Part shown: positions 1 to 7,853 of the stretch, piece by piece | Position numbering within the stretch: position 1 is the stretch's first letter | How the letters are laid out: each line of letters starts with the position of its first letter | Source of the DNA: an uncultured Alphaproteobacteria bacterium | Lineage (GTDB): Bacteria > Pseudomonadota > Alphaproteobacteria > HIMB59 > GCA-002718135 | Assembly: GCA_902602885.1 (NCBI GenBank) | Contig: CACKSM010000008.1 | Coordinates: 1 to 39,308 of the forward strand | Reading direction: 5' to 3' | Length of the DNA stretch: 39,308 bases | Notes under the pieces: generated by a model | Database searches by the model: none | The model's input: the letters and a program-made list of their open reading frames with translations, nothing else | Told to the model about the DNA's origin: nothing | Translations under genes and position numbers: made by a program

Positions 1-283
1 TAATTTCAGTTCTCATTTGTGTTCTTAGTTTAGCATCGAGATTTGATAATGGTTCATCAAACAAAAAAGCATCAGGCCTCCTTACAATTGCTCTTCCCAT
101 TGCTACTCTCTGTCTTTGACCTCCAGAAAGCTGAGAAGGTTTTCTTTTTCGAAGTTCTTCTAAACCCAAAATTTGTACAGCCTCTCTAACTCTAGTTTCA
201 ATTTCCTCTTTGTCTTCCTTTGCTATTTTAAGACTGAATCCTAAATTTTCTTCTACAGTCATGTGAGGATACAAAGCATAATT
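1..283 (-). pseudogene. MalK/UgpC-type ABC ATPase, middle fragment
   Basis: Read on the - strand, this piece starts in the Q-loop region ([16 protein letters not shown]) and continues through the ABC signature [14 protein letters not shown], Walker B (DAFLFDEP) and the D-loop [10 protein letters not shown], then runs off the left edge. These are hallmarks of the carbohydrate-importer (CUT1) ATPase family, which powers MalFG-type permeases from the cytoplasmic side. The Walker A half expected upstream is absent: just before the Asn of NYALYPHM the sequence switches to an unrelated reading, with an in-frame stop at about 284-286. It is therefore broken at its 5' side. The + strand immediately beyond carries the C-terminal part of the same kind of protein, so this looks like one inverted gene or a chimeric join, not two intact genes. 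The family call is secure; whether the break is biological is not. Confidence 0.8.
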
Positions 284-289
284 TTAAAA
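282..289. other. Inversion junction with 8-bp palindrome
   Basis: The self-complementary TTTTAAAA sits exactly where - strand ATPase coding sequence gives way to + strand coding sequence of the same family. The - strand homology extends to about 283-285 and the + strand homology begins at about 283. A few bases of shared T/A microhomology at a strand switch are typical of fold-back rearrangements and of multiple-displacement-amplification chimeras. The evidence is the abrupt loss of homology on both sides; no flanking repeat is visible. Confidence 0.6.
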
Positions 290-714
290 AACCAGCGACT
301 AAATTTGTTGCAACATTTATTGGTTCACCATCAATGAATATGATTGAAGCTAAAATTACTAATATTTCAGGGGAACTTTATATGGAAACTAATGATGGTA
401 TTTCTGTATTAGTTCCAAAACATAAAATAAATTCTTTAGCTGAAGGAAAAAGAATTTCTTTTGGTTTTAGAGCAGAAGATATCGTCCCACTAAAATTTGG
501 TCAGAAACCAAAAAATTCATGGAGTATTAAATCTAAGGTTAATCTTGCTGAACCGCTTGGAACAGAAACTTTGATTTTTACTAATTTAGGTAATACAGAA
601 GTTGTAAGCAGAATGTTTACACCCGAATTAGTAAATTCTAATGACGATTTAGAATTTGCATTAAATCTAGATAGAACTTATTTGTTTGATGGAGATACTG
701 GTTTGGCAATATGA
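283..714 (+). pseudogene. MalK/UgpC-type ABC ATPase, C-terminal fragment
   Basis: The reading frame is open from about 283 and begins [19 protein letters not shown]. That is the characteristic segment following the nucleotide-binding domain in MalK/UgpC/MsmK proteins, and the OB-fold (TOBE) regulatory domain follows it. The frame ends with the family-typical DGDTGLAI. An ATG at 334 could start a 126-residue product, but this would be only a TOBE domain without ATPase activity, so initiation there is probably not meaningful. The piece overlaps the next gene by 4 bases (ATGA), as in an intact operon, so this right-hand part is likely in its native context. The break lies to its left. An intact version would be the natural partner for the MalFG-type permeases further right, which have no ATPase of their own in the window. 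Confidence 0.75.
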
Positions 715-1367
715 CAAGTTCTGCAGAAATTTCTGATAGATTAGCAAAATGTTTCAGTAGTGTAATACATGATGTAATGAGAGATGATGGATTTAAAAAT
801 TTTGTTTTAAATCCTAGAATCAAACCAAATAAAGAAAAACATAAAATCGCAGGCCAGATTTTTACAATAGAAGGAGAGTCAAATAATAGTTTTTCTCATC
901 ATGAAACTTTATTAGCTTGGACAGGTCTTTTATCAAAAGCACCAACAGATAAAGTTCTAATATGTCAACCAAATGATAATAATATCGCTTTAATGGGTGA
1001 ATTAAGTGCCGAAACATTACAAAAGAAAAAAATCAGAGGTTATATTGCTGATGGTGGTTGTAGAGACTTAGAATTTATTAATAAAATTGATTTTCCTGTT
1101 TGGTCAAAATTTTATACCCCAAAAGATGTTGTGGCTTACTGGAAGCCAACTAAATTTGAACAAACAATAAAAATTGATGAAGTTGAAATCCATAATGGTG
1201 ATTATGTAATGGCAGATATTGATGGTATTGTTATTATTCCCCAAGAAAAAGTAATAGATATTTTGAAAAAATCAGAAAAATTAATTAATACTGAAAGCCA
1301 AGTTAGAAAAGCGATAAGAGAAGGAATGGACCCACAAGAAGCATATATTAAGTATAGCGTTTTTTAA
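711..1367 (+). CDS. RraA-family protein (aldolase/decarboxylase-like)
   Basis: This 218-residue protein belongs to the RraA/HMG-CHA aldolase fold. The conserved GELSAE segment and, about 15 residues later, GYIADGGCRDL match the family's active-site region, in which the Arg-Asp pair holds divalent metal and a 2-oxoacid substrate. Family members include 4-hydroxy-4-methyl-2-oxoglutarate aldolase, oxaloacetate decarboxylase and several sugar-acid lyases; some (E. coli RraA) instead bind RNase E. The neighbourhood of sugar-acid enzymes favours a metabolic role, such as retro-aldol cleavage of a 2-keto acid. The ATG overlaps the preceding stop by 4 bases, implying translational coupling. The stop shares TTAA with the convergent MaoC gene. 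The exact substrate cannot be read from the sequence. Confidence 0.8.
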   Translation: MTSSAEISDRLAKCFSSVIHDVMRDDGFKNFVLNPRIKPNKEKHKIAGQIFTIEGESNNSFSHHETLLAWTGLLSKAPTDKVLICQPNDNNIALMGELSAETLQKKKIRGYIADGGCRDLEFINKIDFPVWSKFYTPKDVVAYWKPTKFEQTIKIDEVEIHNGDYVMADIDGIVIIPQEKVIDILKKSEKLINTESQVRKAIREGMDPQEAYIKYSVF

Positions 1368-1813
1368 GTATTTTTTCTTTCAACCAAAAGTATATGTTCA
1401 GAATAACAAACACATTTGTCGTTTTGATTTAAAATTTCACACGCTTCATTAACTTGACCAAATTGTGGTCTTTTAGGATCGTCTTTTTTTTCTTTAATTG
1501 TTACTTTTGTGTGAATAGTGTCTCCAATAAAAACTGGATTAGGAAAACGCAGTCTTTCAAATCCATAGGTGAATGCTCTTTTATTTACAACTGAAGCTGT
1601 GAGAGCTATCCCAATGGAAAAAGTACAACTGAATTGTGCAACTCTTTGTCCAAAAGGACCTTTCTTTGCAAATTCTGCATCAACATGATGCGGATAAAAA
1701 TCTCCAGAATGCATTGCATGAGTGACTATATCTGTTTCAGTAATTGTCCTACCAGCAGTAATTCTTTCAGCTCCTATTTCATAGTCTTCGAAGAATTGTT
1801 CTATTTCTACCAT
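1364..1813 (-). CDS. MaoC-like (R)-specific enoyl-CoA hydratase
   Basis: A 149-residue single hot-dog-domain protein. The hydratase signature is intact: ITETDIVTHA is followed by SGDFYPHHVD, which places the catalytic Asp at residue 38 and His at residue 43. A later GERLRF-like stretch ([16 protein letters not shown]) is typical of the family. It should add water reversibly to a trans-2-enoyl-CoA or related acyl-CoA in the cytoplasm. It is divergent from a second MaoC-type gene only 48 bases away, and both lie beside a CaiB CoA-transferase gene, pointing to a short CoA-thioester pathway. Its stop codon overlaps that of the RraA-family gene. Confidence 0.85.
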   Translation of the reverse strand: MVEIEQFFEDYEIGAERITAGRTITETDIVTHAMHSGDFYPHHVDAEFAKKGPFGQRVAQFSCTFSIGIALTASVVNKRAFTYGFERLRFPNPVFIGDTIHTKVTIKEKKDDPKRPQFGQVNEACEILNQNDKCVCYSEHILLVERKNT

Positions 1814-1861
1814 TTTTATTGAATAAATATTATTGTGTAATAAGGTATCATATTTGTAAAA
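1814..1861. promoter_or_regulatory. Divergent intergenic region between two MaoC genes
   Basis: These 48 bases separate two divergently transcribed starts and must carry both start regions. A TATCAT at 1846-1851 is a possible -10 for the rightward operon, although it lies very close to the ATG at 1862. No convincing -35 or Shine-Dalgarno sequence is visible, so the rightward transcript may have a very short leader. The assignment rests mainly on gene arrangement. Confidence 0.3.
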
Positions 1862-2425
1862 ATGAATAAAGATAATAAGTTTGAAAATACTGTTGGAATA
1901 GAGTCAACTTATCCAAAAGATATGCCAAAAGATCACGGTGAAATTCCAGTATGGAATTCTGAAAATTGGTTTTATGAAGATGTAATTGTTGGTCATAAAA
2001 TTAGATCTCTACGTCGAACAATATCTGAAGGAGAGGCCATGCAATTTAATTGTATGGTTTTAGATATGCATCCTTATGTAGGCGACGAACATTTTGCAAA
2101 AAATGAAGGAATGTTCCAAAAAAGATTAGTAGCAGGAGCTATGGTTTTTTCTTATGGTTTAGGTTTAGTTGCAACTAACTGTGTAAACTCTTTTAGTTAT
2201 GGATATGACCGTTTAAGATTCATCAAACCAGTTTTTATTGGAGATACAATTTATACAATTAGAACTAATATGGAAAAAAAACCTAAATATGAAAAAATGG
2301 GTTTAGTTAGAACTAGTTACGAAGTTTTTAAAGATGAAGGCGAAATTGTTCTATATTGTGAGCATCTACATTCAGTTTTATATAAAAAACCAGAAGACTT
2401 TAAAGATAAATACGAAAAAAAATGA
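1862..2425 (+). CDS. MaoC-like protein lacking the canonical His
   Basis: This 187-residue hot-dog-fold protein is related to the neighbouring MaoC protein; both share the [16 protein letters not shown] and PVFIGDTI segments. It has an N-terminal extension of about 35 residues. In the active-site loop the paralogue reads GDFYPHHVD while this one reads LDMHPYVGD. The Asp is kept but the position of the catalytic His is a Val, with the nearest His shifted three residues earlier. It may be a hydratase with altered chemistry, a non-catalytic partner forming a heterodimer, or a thioesterase-like binder. It is the first gene of the operon and overlaps the next gene by 4 bases (ATGA). Confidence 0.75.
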   Translation: MNKDNKFENTVGIESTYPKDMPKDHGEIPVWNSENWFYEDVIVGHKIRSLRRTISEGEAMQFNCMVLDMHPYVGDEHFAKNEGMFQKRLVAGAMVFSYGLGLVATNCVNSFSYGYDRLRFIKPVFIGDTIYTIRTNMEKKPKYEKMGLVRTSYEVFKDEGEIVLYCEHLHSVLYKKPEDFKDKYEKK

Positions 2426-3555
2426 TTAACTTAAAAGGAATGACCTGGGATCATTCTAGAGGTTTTGACCCAATGGTTGCTACATCTAAAAAATTTAAGG
2501 AAATTCATAATAATAAAGTTTCAATTGAATGGGATAAAAGACCGTTACAAGCATTTGCAGATAGACCTATAGAAGACATGACTGATGATTATGATTTAAT
2601 AGTAATAGACTATCCTCATGTTGGTGAAGTAGCTCACAAAGGTCTTTTACAAAACTTAAATCTCAGTGAATATCAATCTCAGTTAAACGATTTAAAAAAG
2701 CAATCAGTTGGAAAATCACATGAGAGTTATTTTATAGATAATAAACAATGGGCTCTTGCCATAGATGCTGCCTCACAGACCGCCTGTTACAGAGAAGATT
2801 TAGTTAGAATACTTCCGTCCAAATGGGATGATCTTCTTTCATTAGCAAAAGAGAGAAAAGTTCTTTGGCCTTTAAAACCAGTTCATGCAATAAGTAGTTT
2901 TTATAGTATTTATAACAACATTACTGAAGAATTAATCCCAGAAGAAAAAAATTTTATTAATACAGATGCTGGCGTTAAAACTCTTACAATGATGAAAGCT
3001 GTATCTAAAGAAATAATCAATGATTGTTTAAGTATGGATCCAATTCAAACTGCTGAACTCATGACTGAGACTAATGATTTTTATTATTGCCCATACATTT
3101 ATGGATTTTCAAATTACTCTAGAAATAATTATAGAAAAAATATTTTGAAATACATTGATGTTTTAGATTTGTCAGGCAAAGGTCCATCAGGAACACATTT
3201 AGGTGGTACTGGTATAGCAGTATCAAATGTAAGTAAGAATAAAGATCTAGCAATTGAATATGCATTTTGGATAGCAGGTGCTGAATGTCAAAAGTCACTT
3301 TTTTATCAAAGTGGTGGACAGCCAGGAAATTCTGAAGCTTGGAAGGATGAAAAGATAAATCTAGAAACAAACGATTTTTTTAAAGCAACTCGTAAAACTC
3401 TTGATTTGGCATGGGTAAGACCAAGGCATAATGGTTATATGGAATTTCAGGACGAAAGTGGTGATCTCATTAATGAATATCTACAAACAGAAATTACTGC
3501 TGAAAGTGTTTGTGAAAAATTATCTGATATGTACAATAAGAGTTTCAAAGAATAA
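2422..3555 (+). CDS. Family 1 solute-binding-like protein without signal peptide
   Basis: The 377 residues have the architecture of family 1 ABC substrate-binding proteins. An early [14 protein letters not shown] segment corresponds to the usual region naming the target compartment. The C-terminal half has GGTGIAVS followed by [16 protein letters not shown], a very typical pattern for sugar-type binding proteins. There is no hydrophobic signal sequence: the protein starts [14 protein letters not shown], and the start is fixed by a 4-base ATGA overlap with the preceding gene. No permease or ATPase gene adjoins it; it sits between MaoC and CaiB genes. It may therefore be a cytoplasmic binding or chaperone-like protein that holds a metabolite or CoA-linked substrate. 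The fold assignment is good; the function is unknown. Confidence 0.7.
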   Translation: MINLKGMTWDHSRGFDPMVATSKKFKEIHNNKVSIEWDKRPLQAFADRPIEDMTDDYDLIVIDYPHVGEVAHKGLLQNLNLSEYQSQLNDLKKQSVGKSHESYFIDNKQWALAIDAASQTACYREDLVRILPSKWDDLLSLAKERKVLWPLKPVHAISSFYSIYNNITEELIPEEKNFINTDAGVKTLTMMKAVSKEIINDCLSMDPIQTAELMTETNDFYYCPYIYGFSNYSRNNYRKNILKYIDVLDLSGKGPSGTHLGGTGIAVSNVSKNKDLAIEYAFWIAGAECQKSLFYQSGGQPGNSEAWKDEKINLETNDFFKATRKTLDLAWVRPRHNGYMEFQDESGDLINEYLQTEITAESVCEKLSDMYNKSFKE

Positions 3556-3563
3556 ATTATTGT

Positions 3564-4712
3564 ATGACTAAACCATTAGAAGGATTAACTGTATTAGAAT
3601 TTAGCCAGTTTTTATCAGGACCATATGCAGGCTTAAGACTTGCTGATTTAGGTGCAAGAGTAATTAAAATTGAAAGACCAGAAGTTGGGGATCTTTGTAG
3701 AAACTTATATATCAGCGATACCGATCTTGAAGGTGATAGTACTTTATTTCATGCAATTAATAGAAATAAGGAAAGCTTTGCAGCAAATTTAAAAGATGCC
3801 AAAGACATAGAGTTAGTAAAAAAATTAATTGAGAAGGCAGATATAATTACACAAAATTTTAGACCAGGAGTAATAGAACGTATTGGTTTGGATTATAAAA
3901 ATGTAAAAAAAATAAATCCAAAAATAGTTTATGGAACTATTTCTGGTTACGGATCTGATGGACCTTGGAGTTCATTACCTGGACAAGATTTATTAGCGCA
4001 ATCTAGAACTGGTTTAGTTTGGTTAAATGGCAATGGAGGTGAAGCACCAACACCAATGGGTTTGGCAGTTGCTGACATGTTAGCAGGACATACACTAGTT
4101 GAAGGTATATTAGCAGCGGTTATCAAAAGATTTCGAACTGATAATGGATCTCATGTAGAAACAAGTTTAGTTGAGGCCTTATTAGATTTTCAATTTGAAG
4201 TTCTTACGACATATTTTAACGATGGAAACAGAAACCCGCAAAGAAGCTCTTATAATAATGCCCATGCATATCTATCTGCTCCATATGGAATTTATAAAAC
4301 TTCTAATGGATATATAGCAATAGCAATGACACCACTACCTCAACTTGGTGAATTGCTTGATTTAAATTCAATCAAAGGTTTGGATGATCAAAAAGAATGG
4401 TTCACAAAAAGAGATGAGATTAAAAAACAAATTGGTGATTGGATTGAAAAAGAAACAACAGAACATTGGTTGAGTATTCTTGAGCCAGCAGATATATGGT
4501 GTGCCAAAGTACTCGATTGGGAAACAATGGTTAAACACGAAGGATTTAAAATACTCGATATGGTTCAGAGAATAAAAAGAGATGATGGACTTGATATTGA
4601 AACACTTCGTTGCCCAATAAAAATTGATGGAGAGATCTTTAAATCAAGTAAGGCAGCTCCAAAAATTGGGAACGACAATAATAGTATTATGAAAGAATTT
4701 GGTATCTCATGA
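3564..4712 (+). CDS. CaiB/BaiF family III CoA-transferase
   Basis: A 382-residue family III CoA-transferase. It opens with PLEGLTVLEFSQFLSGPYAG, contains the NRNKESF motif near residue 67, and has the catalytic Asp at residue 142 in PGQDLLAQ. These enzymes move CoA between carboxylic acids through a mixed anhydride on that Asp. Length is close to the family norm of about 390-430. It is separated by 8 bases from the binding-protein-like gene and overlaps the next gene by 4 bases. With two MaoC proteins in the locus, a plausible role is activating a dicarboxylic or hydroxy acid to its CoA ester before (de)hydration. The acid itself cannot be named. Confidence 0.88.
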   Translation: MTKPLEGLTVLEFSQFLSGPYAGLRLADLGARVIKIERPEVGDLCRNLYISDTDLEGDSTLFHAINRNKESFAANLKDAKDIELVKKLIEKADIITQNFRPGVIERIGLDYKNVKKINPKIVYGTISGYGSDGPWSSLPGQDLLAQSRTGLVWLNGNGGEAPTPMGLAVADMLAGHTLVEGILAAVIKRFRTDNGSHVETSLVEALLDFQFEVLTTYFNDGNRNPQRSSYNNAHAYLSAPYGIYKTSNGYIAIAMTPLPQLGELLDLNSIKGLDDQKEWFTKRDEIKKQIGDWIEKETTEHWLSILEPADIWCAKVLDWETMVKHEGFKILDMVQRIKRDDGLDIETLRCPIKIDGEIFKSSKAAPKIGNDNNSIMKEFGIS

Positions 4713-5815
4713 AAATAAAAGATATAGAAATTCGTATGTGTCGACACAAAGAGCCTGTCATGAAAGATTCAGAAATGAGAGATGGAAAAAAATCAGATTT
4801 AGAATTCTTAGTTATTACATTTCACACTGATGAAGGTCTATCTAGCTCTACTTTTGGGTTTGCAGGTAGGGGCGCAGAAATGGCTGGTGAAATTGCAAAT
4901 TCAATTTTTAAACCTTTTTTTATTGGCAGAGACCCGCTTTATCGTGAGCAACATTGGCATGAATACAGAATCGCAGACAGATGGTGGAACCACGCACCTA
5001 TATATAGTTATGGACCATTTGATATTAATTGTTGGCTTCTCTCATCTATGCAAGCAGGCCAACCTCTTTATCAGTATTTAGGCGCTTATAGAGACAAGGT
5101 TCCAATTTATGGAAGTTCTTTAGTTTTAGATTCACCTGAGGCTTACGCAAAAGAAGCCTTGGAATATAAAAAGAGAGGTTTCAATGCTTATAAACTTCAT
5201 CCTCCTGGAAAATATGATTTTGATTTGGAAGCTCATAAAAAAACACGTGAAGCAGTTGGTGATGAATTTAAACTTATGAGTGATCCGGTTGCCCCTTATA
5301 CTTTTGAACAAGCTCTACGTTTTGGAAGAGAGTTAGAAAAATTAAATTATTATTGGTACGAGGAGCCTTTATTTGATGAAAATTTTCATAATCTAAGAGA
5401 ATTAACTAGAATATTAGATATTCCTATTATTGGAACAGAGGTTATAGCAAAACATCCTTACAGTGTTGCTGAATGTATCTCTACAAGGGTTGTAGATATG
5501 GTAAGAGCTGATGTTTCATGGAGTGGAGGTATTACGGCTACAATGAAAACAGCACATTTAGCAGAAAGTTTTGGTGTTCAGTGTGAAATTCATACAGCTA
5601 TTTATCATCCTTTAGAACTTGTTAATTTACATTGTTGTGCAGCTATAAAAAATTCTGAATTTTTTGAAGTATTGGTTCCTTATGAATATTTTAATTTTGG
5701 TTTAAAAGGTTCTATCAAAGTCGAAAACGGTTATGCTCATTTACCTTCTAAGCCAGGTCTTGGTATTGATTTAGATTGGGATTTTATAGATAATACAACT
5801 TTCAAAAAAATTTAA
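4709..5815 (+). CDS. Mandelate racemase-family (enolase superfamily) enzyme
   Basis: A 368-residue enolase-superfamily protein of the mandelate racemase subgroup. Predicted Mg2+ ligands are Asp192 (SDPVAP), Glu218 (WYEEP) and Glu244 (GTEV). The Asp268/His295 pair (RADVSWSGG and EIHTAIYH) is the general acid/base dyad that defines this subgroup. On the opposite face the usual KxK is KLH (Lys162, His164), seen in some acid-sugar dehydratases. It most likely abstracts the alpha-proton of a sugar acid to give a 2-keto-3-deoxy acid. It lies directly before L-fuconate dehydratase, so the operon holds two non-identical dehydratase-type enzymes. Substrate unassigned; racemase or epimerase activity is possible. 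Confidence 0.82.
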   Translation: MKIKDIEIRMCRHKEPVMKDSEMRDGKKSDLEFLVITFHTDEGLSSSTFGFAGRGAEMAGEIANSIFKPFFIGRDPLYREQHWHEYRIADRWWNHAPIYSYGPFDINCWLLSSMQAGQPLYQYLGAYRDKVPIYGSSLVLDSPEAYAKEALEYKKRGFNAYKLHPPGKYDFDLEAHKKTREAVGDEFKLMSDPVAPYTFEQALRFGRELEKLNYYWYEEPLFDENFHNLRELTRILDIPIIGTEVIAKHPYSVAECISTRVVDMVRADVSWSGGITATMKTAHLAESFGVQCEIHTAIYHPLELVNLHCCAAIKNSEFFEVLVPYEYFNFGLKGSIKVENGYAHLPSKPGLGIDLDWDFIDNTTFKKI

Positions 5816-5817
5816 TA

Positions 5818-7119
5818 ATGACAAAGATTACTAAATTTAGTGTTCAAGATGTAAGATTTCCAACTTCAAAAGATTTAACTGGATCTGATGCTATTCATAC
5901 AGATCCTGATTATTCAGCAACGTATGTGATGGCTTTTACTGATCAATCACAATTAAAAGGATATGGTATTGCCTTCACGATTGGTAAAGGAAATGACATT
6001 GTTGCTGAATGTATAAAACATTTTTTTCCAATTTTTGAAAATATGGACTTAAATGATTTAGAAAATAACATTGGTAAGCTCTGGTTTAAGTGTGTTGATC
6101 ATAGTCAACTACGTTGGTTAGGTCCTGAAAAAGGAGTTGTTCATATGGCTGTATCAGCAATCTTTAATTGTTTATGGGATTTAATTGCTAAGAAGCACAA
6201 AAAACCTTTGTGGCAGTTTGTTGTAGAAAGTGAGCCTGAAAAAATCGTTAGTTGGTTAACATTTAAATATATTGAGGATGTTTTAACTCCAGAGGAAGCA
6301 TTAGTGATTTTGTCAAACAATCAAAATGATAAACAAAAACGTATCAATAAAGTATTGCAAGAAGGATATCCATCTTACACAACTGCTGCAGGATGGCTTG
6401 GCTATTCAGATGAAAAAATAATTCAATTATGCAAAGAATATATGGCGAAAGGTTGGAAGCATTTTAAAATCAAAGTAGGTTTAGATCTAGATGCAGATGT
6501 AAAAAGACTTGAGTTAATTAGAAAAACAATTGGTCATGATTGCTTTATTATGGTTGATGCAAACCAACAATGGAGTGTAAAACAATCGATTAAACATATT
6601 AATGCATATAAAAAATTTAATTTGTTTTTTGTAGAAGAACCTACAAGTCCAGATGATGTAATGGGTTTTGCCAAAATAAAAAAAGAAGTTGGAAACGTAA
6701 GGCTTGCAACTGGAGAAGCTTGTGGAGGTCGTATCATGTTTAAACAATTTCTAGAATCTGGTGCAATGAACATTTGTCAAATTGATAGTTGTAGATTGGG
6801 AAGCATCAATGAAATAATAACTGTATTGTTAATGGCACATAAATTTAATGTTCCAGTTTTTCCTCACGCAGGCGGTGTTGGTCTTTGTGAGTATGTCCAA
6901 CACTTATGTATGATTGATTATATTTTAATTAATGGTTCTAAAAATGATAAAGTAGTAGAATATCAGGACAGTTTACATGAACACTTCATATATCCATGTA
7001 AAATTGAAAATGGAAATTATATGCCTCCACTTGATCATGGGTATTCTATTGAAATGAAAGAAAAGTCTGTTAATGATTTCTCTTTTCCTAACGGCGAGTA
7101 TTGGAAGAATAATATATGA
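5818..7119 (+). CDS. fucD: L-fuconate dehydratase
   Basis: This 433-residue enolase-superfamily protein carries the FucD-type N-terminus (VRFPTSKDL, GSDAIHTDPDYS) and the full catalytic set: Lys217 and Lys219 (KIKVG), metal ligands Asp247, Glu273 and Glu300, and Asp323 with His350 (FPHAGG). This spacing agrees to about one residue with the characterised Xanthomonas L-fuconate dehydratase. It converts L-fuconate to 2-keto-3-deoxy-L-fuconate in the cytoplasm. The next three genes encode the following steps of the non-phosphorylating fucose pathway, which strongly supports the call. Spacing is 2 bases from the gene before and a 4-base overlap with the gene after. Confidence 0.92.
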   Translation: MTKITKFSVQDVRFPTSKDLTGSDAIHTDPDYSATYVMAFTDQSQLKGYGIAFTIGKGNDIVAECIKHFFPIFENMDLNDLENNIGKLWFKCVDHSQLRWLGPEKGVVHMAVSAIFNCLWDLIAKKHKKPLWQFVVESEPEKIVSWLTFKYIEDVLTPEEALVILSNNQNDKQKRINKVLQEGYPSYTTAAGWLGYSDEKIIQLCKEYMAKGWKHFKIKVGLDLDADVKRLELIRKTIGHDCFIMVDANQQWSVKQSIKHINAYKKFNLFFVEEPTSPDDVMGFAKIKKEVGNVRLATGEACGGRIMFKQFLESGAMNICQIDSCRLGSINEIITVLLMAHKFNVPVFPHAGGVGLCEYVQHLCMIDYILINGSKNDKVVEYQDSLHEHFIYPCKIENGNYMPPLDHGYSIEMKEKSVNDFSFPNGEYWKNNI

Positions 7120-7853
7120 GACTAAAAGAAAAAAAAATAATTGTAACTGCAGCTGCACAAGGAATTGGTAGAGCAACTGCAATGATGTTTGCTAAAGAAG
7201 GTGCTTCTGTGATTGCTACAGATATTAACGAAGAAAAACTTAATGAATTAAACAAAGAAAATAATTTAATAAAAACTCAAAAATTAGATGCAACAAATAA
7301 AAAGGGAGTTGAAGAATTTTGTTCCAGTATTGATTCGGTTGATGTTCTTTTTCACGCAGTGGGTTTTGTTCATCATGGAACGTTATTGGAATGTGATGAT
7401 GAAGAATTTTATCGATCAGTAAATGTAAATGTATATTCAGCCTATCTTATGAGCTACAATTTAGTTCCTAAAATGTTAGAAAAAGGAAAAGGAAATATTA
7501 TAATAGTATCTTCTGCAGCTTCTAATGTAAAAGGTGTTGAAAATAGATTTATATATGGAGCAACTAAAGCAGCTTTAAATGGTTTTGTGAAAGCAGTTGC
7601 GGCTGACTATGTGAAAAAAGGAATTCGATGCAATGCAATACTTCCTGGAACTGTAGAAACACCTTCCTGGGAAGGAAGAGTAAACATGGCTGCTGATCCA
7701 AAGAAAGCTCGTGAAGACTTTATAGCGAGACAGGCAATGGGTAGATTGGCTCAACCAGAAGAAATTGCTTCACTTGCTACATATCTAGCGAGTGACGAAT
7801 CATCTTTTGTAACAGGAACCTTAAATTTAATTGATGGAGGATGGACTTTATAA
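7116..7853 (+). CDS. SDR, probable 2-keto-3-deoxy-L-fuconate dehydrogenase
   Basis: A 245-residue classical short-chain dehydrogenase with the nucleotide loop TAAAQGIG (11-18), an Asp at residue 36 favouring NAD+ over NADP+, and a catalytic Ser133/Tyr147/Lys151 set in SSAAS...YGATK. Arg144 precedes the Tyr. This arrangement is that of the DHRS6/BDH2-like group, which includes 2-keto-3-deoxy-L-fuconate 4-dehydrogenase. In this position, right after L-fuconate dehydratase and before an FAH-family hydrolase, it is expected to oxidise C4 to give 2,4-diketo-3-deoxy-L-fuconate. It overlaps the gene before by 4 bases and the next by 1 (TAATG). Confidence 0.87.
   Translation: MRLKEKKIIVTAAAQGIGRATAMMFAKEGASVIATDINEEKLNELNKENNLIKTQKLDATNKKGVEEFCSSIDSVDVLFHAVGFVHHGTLLECDDEEFYRSVNVNVYSAYLMSYNLVPKMLEKGKGNIIIVSSAASNVKGVENRFIYGATKAALNGFVKAVAADYVKKGIRCNAILPGTVETPSWEGRVNMAADPKKAREDFIARQAMGRLAQPEEIASLATYLASDESSFVTGTLNLIDGGWTL

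Noticed and set aside
334-714. A free-standing 126-residue gene
   Set aside because: The homology continues upstream of the ATG to about 283, so it is the tail of a broken MalK-type gene, not a separate small protein.
7841-7852. Upstream start for the FAH-family hydrolase
   Set aside because: It adds four residues (MDFI) inside the SDR gene. The ATG at 7853 overlaps the SDR stop by 1 base and gives the usual N-terminus.
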